Shown one piece after another: positions 1 to 5,742 of a DNA stretch of 8,915 nucleotides. Position numbers and translations under genes: made by a program. The notes below the pieces were generated by a model. That model was not told the origin of the DNA and did not search any database. It saw only the letters and a program-made list of their open reading frames with translations. Each line of letters opens with the position of its first letter. Position 1 is the stretch's first letter. The stretch comes from SHLJ01 sp041618535 (lineage in GTDB: Bacteria; Bacteroidota; Bacteroidia; Flavobacteriales; Flavobacteriaceae). Location: positions 1 to 8,915 of the forward strand of contig JBFKFP010000120.1 of assembly GCA_041618535.1 (NCBI GenBank), in the 5' to 3' direction.

Positions 1-419
1 GCAAAAGCCAGCGAGGATCGCAGCCGCATCACAGCGCTGAAAGTATTTGTCCTTGTTCTTAAATGTGCATTCTCCCTGAGGAATTCAAACGAATGTTTCT
101 TTGGTTGAATTGGGTAAGATTCCGGGTCTGAGTCTCCCAAAACCTCTAAAGCACTCACCTGGACCTCAACGGCTTGCCCACTTCCCTTACTCGCCACAAG
201 AGTACCTTTAACATGCACTGCGGCGCCGGTGGTAATTCTTCTGAGAAGCTCCTCTTCAGTATTTTCAAAATCGACTACACATTGAATATTTTTTATCGTG
301 GATCCATCATTTAAAGCGATAAATCGATTGGCCCTGAAAGTACGGACCCAGCCCTTTAATTCAACATCTTCGTTAACGGGTTGAGAACTCAGTAAATCCT
401 GAACACTTCTATGCTGCAT
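1..419 (-). CDS. asnS: Asparaginyl-tRNA synthetase, N-terminal 139 residues (cut by window edge)
   Basis: This enzyme charges tRNA-Asn with asparagine in the cytoplasm, using ATP. The visible part begins MQHRSVQDLL and covers the N-terminal OB-fold anticodon-binding domain (about residues 18-100). It includes GWVRTFRANRFIALNDGS (23-40), where the GWVRT and F.ALNDGS pieces are typical of class IIb synthetases, and IQCVVDFEN (45-53). A linker, IQPKKHSFEFLRENAHLR (about 104-121), leads to the start of the class II catalytic domain. Full-length homologues are about 480 residues, so roughly 340 lie beyond the left edge. The start is the ATG complementary to 417-419; the open frame from there matches the family's N-terminus. 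The gene lies 43 bp downstream of the RND transporter stop and has its own promoter candidate at 440-447. Assignment is from recognised family sequence; AspRS is unlikely given the asparagine-type linker. Confidence 0.95.
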   Translation of the reverse strand, partial: MQHRSVQDLLSSQPVNEDVELKGWVRTFRANRFIALNDGSTIKNIQCVVDFENTEEELLRRITTGAAVHVKGTLVASKGSGQAVEVQVSALEVLGDSDPESYPIQPKKHSFEFLRENAHLRTRTNTFSAVMRLRSSLAF

Positions 420-439
420 GATCTTATGGAATTAGGTGG

Positions 440-447
440 CAAAGATA
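440..447 (-). promoter_or_regulatory. Bacteroidetes-type -7 box upstream of asnS
   Basis: The minus strand reads TATCTTTG, a perfect match to the TAnnTTTG -7 element of Bacteroidetes promoters. It ends 20 nt before the asnS ATG, which predicts a leader of only about 12-14 nt. The nearest upstream TTG (minus strand, 472-474) is 24 nt away, rather long for the -33 element, and falls inside the 3' end of the RND gene. The -7 box is seen; promoter activity is inferred. Confidence 0.6.
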
Positions 448-462
448 ATGTATTCACCCTTA

Positions 463-2856
463 TTATTTGTCCAAGTTTTGGTCTTCTTCGGGAATGATCT
501 TGAAGTTCGGTTCCTTCAGCACCTCTTTGTTGGCAATGCTTCTTTCCAGTGATAGCAGCAATGATGGCAGCAGGATAAGATTGGCGAGCATGGCAAACAA
601 TAAAGTGGCAGATACCAATGCCCCCAAAGCTACGGTTCCGCCGAAATTGGATATAATAAAAACCGAGAACCCAAAGAATAGCACTATTGAAGTGTAGAAC
701 ATGCTGACCCCGGTCTCCCTCAGTGCCGAGTAAACCGATTTTCTGATCTTCCAGTGATTGGCTTGAAGTTCCTGCCTGTATTTAGCCAGAAAATGAATAG
801 TATCGTCAACCGAAATTCCAAAAGCGATGCTAAAAACCAGGATCGTTGAAGGTTTTATGGGTACGCCCAAATATCCCATTAGCCCGGCTGTTACCAGAAG
901 GGGAAGTATGTTGGGCACAAGTGATATTACTATCATACGAAATGACCTGAACATATAGGCCATAAAAAGAGAGATCAGTAAGATGGCGAGAGAAAGAGAC
1001 AAGATCAGGTTTTTTACCAGGTAACGCGTTCCCTTTTGAAAAAGATAGGCCTTTCCCGTCATCGAAACCTCGTAATTATTCGCAGGGAAAACTTTACCGA
1101 TCCGCTCCTTGAGGCGCTCTTCAATGGCCTCCATTCTTTCTATTTCAATATCCTTCATAAAGGTGGTAATCCGGGCATAACGGCCGGTGCTATCCACGAA
1201 ATTCCTAAGCAGGTCCACATCATCAGATGATTTTTTAGCATAGGAAAGAATGAAACTGTTCTCCTGTGAGGTTGGTAACTGATAATATTTGGGATTCCCA
1301 TTATAATAGGCCTGCTTCGAATACTTAACAAGGCTTACCACTGATACGGGTCGGGACAGGCCATCTATCTCGTCAATTTCTTCTTCCAGCTGATTCATGC
1401 GCTTTAAGGTGGAAAGCTTCATGACCCCTTTCTTGCGTTGGGTGTCAACCAGGAATTCCAATGGCATGATCCCACTGAATTCTTCCTCATAAAATTTAAT
1501 ATCCTTAAAAAAGGCCGATTTTTTAGGCATGTCCTCAACAAGGCTACCCGAGATACGGATCTGGTAAATTCCAATAATGCTGGTAATTAAAAGGATTAAC
1601 GAGGTAATGTAAATCGTGATCTTTCTGTGTTTTACCACATGCTCCATCCAGTCCACAAAGGCATTTATCCAGCGCTTGTTCAAATGCCTAAGGTGCTTAT
1701 CCTTCGGAATGGGCATAAAACTATATATGATAGGTATAATAAGCAGACAAAGCATGAAGATGGCCAAAATACTCAATGAGGCAACTGTACCGAATTCCTG
1801 CAGCAAAGTGCTTTTTGTGAAGATGAAAGTGGCGAAGCCCGAGGCCGTAGTTACATTGGTCATCAAGGTGGCATTACCGATCTTGGTGATAACACGCTGC
1901 AGCGACTTGGCCATATTGCCGTGCTTTCGGACCTCATTCTGATATTTGTTGATAAGGAAAATACAATTCGGAATTCCTATAACAATGATGAGGGGTGGAA
2001 TCAAGGCAGTTAGAACTGTAATCTCATATTCAAACCAACCCAGTATGCCGAAGGTCCACATCACACCTATAATAACAACGAACATGGAGATGAATGTGGC
2101 GCGGAATGACCTGAAGAAAAAGAAGAATATAAGAGAGGTGACAAGCAAGGCCGCCGTAATGAATTTACCTATTTCGTTAATGATCAGTTGCGAGTTAAGT
2201 GTCCTGATATAGGGCATTCCCGACACCCGGACGTCCAATCCGCTCTGTTTCTCAAAAAGCTCGACTGCTTTTGTGAATGACCCCAGGATGAAGTCTTTCC
2301 GAGCGGAAGTGTTCACTATGCTCTTCTTGAGATAGATCGCGGTGCGTATAGTTCCGGTATCAGGATTATAAAGAAAATCCTTGTAAAATGGATAGGCGGT
2401 GAATAGTTTATCTACCAGTGCATCCAGCTCTTTCTGATCCTTGACAGAATCCTTTAAAATGGGCCTTAAATCGAAGCGCTGATCTTTTTCATTCTTAACC
2501 AGATCCTGCAACCTGTTAAGGGAAACTACCGATTCAACTTCATCGTAGTCCAGAAACCCTTCAGAAAATTGCAGCCAGGCATTAAAGTTCGATAATTCGA
2601 AAAGGGCTCTGTCCTTAACACCAACAACTATCAGATTCCCTTCCTCACCAAAAATACCCAGGAAATTCTGGTAATCGAGATTTACGGGATGCTTGTCTGG
2701 CAAAAGGTTTGCTTCTGTATAAGTGAAACGCATCTTTTCCCATTGTGTGCTCATGGCTAAAGTAGCCCCGGCAAGTAATACAATGATCAGGATCCTGTTC
2801 CTTAGGATCAGCCTCGCAATGGTTTCCCAGAATCCGACTGAAAAGAGTTTTGCCAT
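463..2856 (-). CDS. RND superfamily (MMPL-type) exporter, 12 transmembrane segments
   Basis: This is a 797-residue inner-membrane transporter of the RND superfamily, MMPL/sterol-sensing-like branch. Two halves repeat the RND plan. Each has one helix (about 21-37; 412-431), a large periplasmic domain (about 40-228; 435-612) and five more helices (231-249, 251-273, 280-303, 330-350, 356-381; 614-637, 640-660, 669-692, 718-737, 743-770). TM10 carries the acidic pair in FGISVDDTIHFLAKYR (D684, D685), which in the family is the likely proton relay. The matching TM4 stretch is IGIPNCIFLINKY, with Asn297 and no acid. Family knowledge suggests proton-driven export of a lipid or hydrophobic molecule; the substrate cannot be read from the sequence. 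No membrane-fusion adaptor is adjacent. It lies 70 bp downstream of the beta-barrel gene, and a TAnnTTTG box just before the ATG suggests its own promoter. The start fits a short cytoplasmic N-terminus before TM1. Confidence 0.88.
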   Translation of the reverse strand: MAKLFSVGFWETIARLILRNRILIIVLLAGATLAMSTQWEKMRFTYTEANLLPDKHPVNLDYQNFLGIFGEEGNLIVVGVKDRALFELSNFNAWLQFSEGFLDYDEVESVVSLNRLQDLVKNEKDQRFDLRPILKDSVKDQKELDALVDKLFTAYPFYKDFLYNPDTGTIRTAIYLKKSIVNTSARKDFILGSFTKAVELFEKQSGLDVRVSGMPYIRTLNSQLIINEIGKFITAALLVTSLIFFFFFRSFRATFISMFVVIIGVMWTFGILGWFEYEITVLTALIPPLIIVIGIPNCIFLINKYQNEVRKHGNMAKSLQRVITKIGNATLMTNVTTASGFATFIFTKSTLLQEFGTVASLSILAIFMLCLLIIPIIYSFMPIPKDKHLRHLNKRWINAFVDWMEHVVKHRKITIYITSLILLITSIIGIYQIRISGSLVEDMPKKSAFFKDIKFYEEEFSGIMPLEFLVDTQRKKGVMKLSTLKRMNQLEEEIDEIDGLSRPVSVVSLVKYSKQAYYNGNPKYYQLPTSQENSFILSYAKKSSDDVDLLRNFVDSTGRYARITTFMKDIEIERMEAIEERLKERIGKVFPANNYEVSMTGKAYLFQKGTRYLVKNLILSLSLAILLISLFMAYMFRSFRMIVISLVPNILPLLVTAGLMGYLGVPIKPSTILVFSIAFGISVDDTIHFLAKYRQELQANHWKIRKSVYSALRETGVSMFYTSIVLFFGFSVFIISNFGGTVALGALVSATLLFAMLANLILLPSLLLSLERSIANKEVLKEPNFKIIPEEDQNLDK

Positions 2857-2874
2857 CGAAATTTATAATGAGCG

Positions 2875-2882
2875 CAAAGGTA
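2875..2882 (-). promoter_or_regulatory. Bacteroidetes-type -7 box upstream of the RND transporter
   Basis: The minus strand reads TACCTTTG, a perfect TAnnTTTG element ending 18 nt before the transporter ATG. This is nearly the same geometry as the asnS box. A TTTG lies 14 nt further upstream (2897-2900), closer than the usual -33 spacing, so the -33 element is uncertain. Promoter activity is inferred from the match and position. Confidence 0.55.
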
Positions 2883-2926
2883 GGAAAACCCTATTACAAA
2901 GACTCATAAAGCCTTGATAATTACCA

Positions 2927-4213
2927 CTAATTTAAGTTTGGCTTAAAGGTGAATTTAAAAGCGATGTTATCATTGAACTGAGGTAAATGATACGCGCCAT
3001 ATCTGTAAGCCACGCTTAACCCAAGACCAAGTACCAATCTGTTCAATTCAATCCCGGATTCAGTGAAACCCTGGTTAAGAGTTCCAAAGCTGATGTTTTG
3101 ATGTCGATCGATATTGCTGAAGTCTCCGATCGCGAATTTGGTTAAAAAAACAAGTTCCGGTTTAAACTTCGGCGAAATCACAAATGCCTTCAACCGGTGA
3201 CGCAGAACAACTGTGGCATAGCGCTCGGAAAAAAACTCATTGAAATACATTGTCTCAAAGCTGTTTATGCCGGCCACTGAAAACCGATTCATGATGGTTT
3301 CCTTATTTACATTATTGGGATAGGCGTGATAGGTGAATTGAAGTGGCGCATCACCATTTACAAGCCCGGCAGAGATTATGATTTCAGACATAGACGAATT
3401 CCTGTAGTCAAATCGCTGGACAGCTCTGAAGTCAAGGTTGGAAAAATTCAGATCGCCGTCTAAAATATCTTTAAAGGCCTTGCTGTATTGAAATGAAAAA
3501 TTCGGATAGGCTCTGCGTGTCTCTCTTATGCTGTTATTGATTATTTCATATGTGCTGAAGGGGCTCCAATGGGCCGCGATCCGGAAGGAGCTAACATCAT
3601 AATCGGAAATGCGATCCCCGCTGTTTTGCAAATATTCATAATTATAGGTAGGGCGGATATGCCTGACTGCCAACTCGGTCTCTAATACGGTATTGAAAAA
3701 CAATTGATGTTCAATATTGATTCGTTTGCTGATATGCCTGTGAAAGAGGTCTATATTGAGCAAACGTGGTTCGAAAAGCTGAAACAATCGTTTATCTGTT
3801 AGAAAACCTGAACTTCCTGTTTCCTCAAGATCATCGGTGTAGCTAAGATTAATCCAGGTATTTCTTTTTGGAGAGATTCTGAATCCAGCACCGATACTGT
3901 ACTTAAACGTTTCATCTCTAAACCCATAAACCAGGTAGCCATTCAGGCGGTAGGCAGTTGAGAAGGTGTTATTGGTAACTCCGCCTAACCCGGTTCTGAC
4001 CCCTTCATACTGATTATATTTGATCAGATACCTGAGATCAAAATCAAAGTATTTTGTAGGCAGGTAACCATCTCCGATAAGTTGTAGTAAAAAAGCTTTC
4101 CTGGTGCTGTCACGCTCTATACTGTCTCTCTCGGTAATGCGAATTTGCTGTTGAGCCTGGGCTTTAAAAGCTGTAAAAAGAAAGAAGAGGAGGATAAAGG
4201 TTGGCTTATGCAT
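2927..4213 (-). CDS. Outer-membrane beta-barrel protein, DUF5686-like barrel without the usual N-terminal part
   Basis: A 428-residue exported protein. The signal peptide is clear: a charged start, hydrophobic stretch ILLFFLFTAF (7-16) and a likely cut after AQA (18-20). The mature part is rich in alternating aromatic/hydrophobic strands such as YRLNGYLVYGF, FKYSIGAGFRI and INIEHQLFFNT. It ends in the strand DNIAFKFTFKPNLN, as expected for an outer-membrane barrel. The segments GDGYLPTKYFDFD (47-59), NQYEGVRTGLGGVTN (67-81) and GAYHLPQFNDN (406-416) resemble the C-terminal barrel of DUF5686 proteins from memory. Those are usually about 800 residues with an N-terminal carboxypeptidase-regulatory-like domain, which is absent here. 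It follows the frr terminator by 24 bp and precedes the RND exporter by 70 bp, so an envelope partnership is possible. I see no TAnnTTTG box directly upstream. The barrel call is firm, the family call moderate and the function unknown. Confidence 0.7.
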   Translation of the reverse strand: MHKPTFILLFFLFTAFKAQAQQQIRITERDSIERDSTRKAFLLQLIGDGYLPTKYFDFDLRYLIKYNQYEGVRTGLGGVTNNTFSTAYRLNGYLVYGFRDETFKYSIGAGFRISPKRNTWINLSYTDDLEETGSSGFLTDKRLFQLFEPRLLNIDLFHRHISKRINIEHQLFFNTVLETELAVRHIRPTYNYEYLQNSGDRISDYDVSSFRIAAHWSPFSTYEIINNSIRETRRAYPNFSFQYSKAFKDILDGDLNFSNLDFRAVQRFDYRNSSMSEIIISAGLVNGDAPLQFTYHAYPNNVNKETIMNRFSVAGINSFETMYFNEFFSERYATVVLRHRLKAFVISPKFKPELVFLTKFAIGDFSNIDRHQNISFGTLNQGFTESGIELNRLVLGLGLSVAYRYGAYHLPQFNDNIAFKFTFKPNLN

Positions 4214-4236
4214 AGACCGTTGAAGGATTGATAAAT

Positions 4237-4260
4237 AAAAAGCGACACGAGGTCGCTTTT
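4237..4260 (-). terminator. Intrinsic terminator after frr
   Basis: A GCGAC/GTCGC stem (4242-4246 with 4252-4256) with a 5-nt loop is flanked by A (4237-4241) and T (4257-4260) runs. On the minus strand it sits directly after the frr stop and is followed by TTTTT, a typical rho-independent terminator. The A and T flanks extend the pairing. It separates pyrH-frr from the envelope genes. Confidence 0.8.
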
Positions 4261-4261
4261 A

Positions 4262-4819
4262 TTATACGGTCATTATTTCTTTTTCCTTCACATGGAAGAT
4301 GTCATCTATCAATTGGATGTACTTATCCGTAAGCTCCTGAATATCAATCTCGGCATTGGCCTTTCTGTCTTCCGATATATCGTCAATTTTTTTAAGGTCG
4401 TGATGAGCTTCCTTTCTGGCATTCCTTACCCCTACTTTGGCGTCCTCAGCTTCAGCTTTGGCTTGTTTTGTCAATTCCTTCCGACGCTCTTCTGTTAAAA
4501 CCGGAACATTGATTATTATGGTTTCACCATTATTCATTGGATTAAATCCAAGATTGGCAACCAAAATAGCTTTTTCGATTTCCCCAAGCATCGATTTCTC
4601 CCAAGGCTGAACGGAAATAGTCCTTCCATCAGGTGTATTGACATTAGAAACCTGGTTCAGGGGTGTCATAGAGCCATAATATTCCACCATAACGCTGCCA
4701 AGCATAGCCGGGCTGGCTTTACCTGCCCTTATATTGGTTAATTGCTTTTCCAGGTGTTCAATGGCGTGATCCATCGCGTCCTTTGTCGCATCTAAAACGA
4801 ATTGTACTTCTTCTTCCAT
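4262..4819 (-). CDS. frr: Ribosome recycling factor
   Basis: RRF acts with EF-G in the cytoplasm to split the post-termination ribosome. From the ATG at 4817-4819 the protein is 185 residues, the normal family length. Family landmarks include RAGKASPAML (31-40), PLNQV (53-57), ISVQPWEKSML (68-78), GFNPMNNGE (91-99), VRNARKEA (131-138) and the C-terminal helix LTDKYIQLIDD. The frame stays open upstream to an ATG at 4846, adding MKCDLKIFM, but that extension is unlike the family and the MEEEVQFVLD start fits best; the adjacent ATG at 4820-4822 would add only one Met. It lies 47 bp downstream of pyrH with no promoter box between them, so the two are probably co-transcribed, and it ends at a strong terminator. 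The leader is A/T-rich with no Shine-Dalgarno sequence. Confidence 0.96.
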   Translation of the reverse strand: MEEEVQFVLDATKDAMDHAIEHLEKQLTNIRAGKASPAMLGSVMVEYYGSMTPLNQVSNVNTPDGRTISVQPWEKSMLGEIEKAILVANLGFNPMNNGETIIINVPVLTEERRKELTKQAKAEAEDAKVGVRNARKEAHHDLKKIDDISEDRKANAEIDIQELTDKYIQLIDDIFHVKEKEIMTV

Positions 4820-4866
4820 CATAAAAATTTTTAGGTCACATTTCAAAAATCAGGCCAAAACCCGGG

Positions 4867-5574
4867 CTACAGATTAACCGTGGTGCCCACGTTCTCACCT
4901 TTTACCACTTTAAGAAGATTGCCTTTTTTGTTCATGTCAAAAACTATTATTGGGAGCTTATTTTCCTGGCTAAGGGTGAAGGCTGTGGTATCCATCACCT
5001 TAAGGCCTTTTTGCAGAACATCGTCAAAACTGATAAAATCAAATTTTACAGCGCTGCTATCCTTTTCCGGATCGGAGGTGTAAATACCATCTACCCGTGT
5101 TCCTTTCAGAATAACATCCGCTTCGATCTCGATAGCCCTAAGTACCGCAGCCGAATCAGTTGTAAAATAGGGATTACCTGTTCCTCCTCCGAAAATTACC
5201 ACACGGCCTTTTTCCAAATGTCTCAGGGCCCTGCGTCTTATGAAAGGCTCAGCGACTTCGTTTATCTTAATAGCGGTCTGCAGCCGGGTAGGGACTTCAT
5301 AATCCTCAAGTGCACTTTGTAATGCAAGTCCATTTATTACCGTCGCCAGCATGCCCATATGATCAGCCTGGACCCGATCCATTCCATTGCTAGCACCTGC
5401 TACTCCACGAAAGATGTTTCCACCTCCTATTACGATGGCGACTTCAACTCCTGAGTCGATAATTTGTTTGATCTCCTCTGCGTATTCTGAAAGTCGAGTG
5501 GGATCAATCCCGTATTGCCTTTTGCCCATAAGGGCTTCACCGGACAACTTCAGAAGGATTCGTTTGTATTTCAT
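4867..5574 (-). CDS. pyrH: UMP kinase (uridylate kinase)
   Basis: This enzyme phosphorylates UMP to UDP with ATP, an essential step of pyrimidine nucleotide synthesis; bacterial UMP kinases are hexamers of the amino-acid-kinase fold. The 235 residues are the usual length. Visible motifs are KLSGEAL (9-15, phosphate binding), IGGGNIFRG (49-57), DHMGMLAT (71-78, UMP region), GTGNPYFTTDSAA (131-143), KGTRVDGIYTSDP (157-169, nucleotide binding) and VMDTTAF (193-199). All key glycines and acids appear intact. In many bacteria pyrH follows tsf directly; here a plus-strand lipoprotein gene lies between, so pyrH must start from its own promoter, for which TATATTTG at 5669-5676 is a good candidate. 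frr follows 47 bp downstream. Confidence 0.97.
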   Translation of the reverse strand: MKYKRILLKLSGEALMGKRQYGIDPTRLSEYAEEIKQIIDSGVEVAIVIGGGNIFRGVAGASNGMDRVQADHMGMLATVINGLALQSALEDYEVPTRLQTAIKINEVAEPFIRRRALRHLEKGRVVIFGGGTGNPYFTTDSAAVLRAIEIEADVILKGTRVDGIYTSDPEKDSSAVKFDFISFDDVLQKGLKVMDTTAFTLSQENKLPIIVFDMNKKGNLLKVVKGENVGTTVNL

Positions 5575-5638
5575 AAACAGCTAATTGGGCAGTTAAATAG
5601 GTGTATCAATGATGTTCAAATCACCGATTAATATTCAT

Positions 5639-5660
5639 GGCGGGCGACAAATTCGCTGCC
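5639..5660 (-). other. Possible 5'-leader hairpin of the pyrH mRNA
   Basis: On the minus strand GGC-A-GCGA pairs with TCGC-CC-GCC around the loop ATTTG: 4 bp (5644-5647 with 5653-5656), a small internal loop, then 3 bp (5639-5641 with 5658-5660). If pyrH starts about 6-7 nt after the 5669-5676 box, this would form almost at the 5' end of the transcript, where it could stabilise the mRNA. No U-run follows, so it is not a terminator. Confidence 0.3.
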
Positions 5661-5668
5661 CTTGGATA

Positions 5669-5676
5669 CAAATATA
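5669..5676 (-). promoter_or_regulatory. Bacteroidetes-type -7 box for pyrH-frr
   Basis: The minus strand reads TATATTTG, a perfect TAnnTTTG element, 94 nt before the pyrH ATG. No TTG lies at the usual -33 distance; the nearest further upstream, at 5703-5705, is 26 nt away. A promoter is expected here because the terminator at 6460-6488 and the oppositely oriented lipoprotein gene cut pyrH off from tsf transcription. Confidence 0.55.
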
Positions 5677-5702
5677 CTGTACAATTTTTAAACGTTTGAA
5701 TG

Positions 5703-5725
5703 CAATATTAATATTTTTAATATTG
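5703..5725. repeat. Perfect 9-bp inverted repeat with 5-nt spacer (operator-like)
   Basis: CAATATTAA (5703-5711), spacer TATTT, TTAATATTG (5717-5725). It lies just upstream of the region expected for the pyrH promoter and directly before the -7-like TATATTTA of the lipoprotein gene. This spacing is typical of a dimeric regulator site. The arms are AT-rich, so chance pairing cannot be excluded. It lacks a GC stem and a T-run, so it is not an intrinsic terminator. Confidence 0.4.
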
Positions 5726-5726
5726 T

Positions 5727-5734
5727 TATATTTA
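5727..5734 (+). promoter_or_regulatory. Weak -7-like element for the lipoprotein gene
   Basis: TATATTTA differs from TAnnTTTG only at the last base. It ends 8 nt before the first possible ATG (5743) and 14 nt before the second (5749). Such a short leader favours the second ATG, or means the true promoter is elsewhere in the AT-rich stretch. Support is weak. Confidence 0.25.
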
Positions 5735-5742
5735 GTAAAAAT

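Larger units (their letters stand above)
5575..5742. promoter_or_regulatory. Divergent control region between pyrH and the spondin-domain lipoprotein gene
   Basis: The 168 bp between the two divergent start codons hold no gene. The lipoprotein-proximal part (about 5665-5742) is very AT-rich. It contains a perfect -7 box for pyrH (5669-5676), an imperfect palindrome around AAACGTTT (5687-5700), a perfect 9-bp inverted repeat (5703-5725) and a weaker -7-like TATATTTA (5727-5734) facing the lipoprotein gene. The pyrH-proximal part holds a possible 5'-terminal leader hairpin (5639-5660). The roles are inferred from position. Confidence 0.6.

Noticed and set aside
1616..2212. Two plus-strand open frames (108 and 88 residues) inside the RND gene
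   Set aside because: They are antisense to transmembrane-coding sequence, which often leaves long open frames; no start context or family resemblance supports them.
2927..4213. Beta-barrel gene as a 5'-truncated pseudogene
   Set aside because: It has an intact signal peptide and an uninterrupted frame to a proper terminal beta-strand, so it appears functional despite being shorter than the suspected family.
5621..5638. Tiny leader frame M-N-I-N-R before pyrH
   Set aside because: Five codons in AT-rich sequence arise easily by chance, there is no pyrimidine- or attenuation-related pattern, and no terminator follows it.
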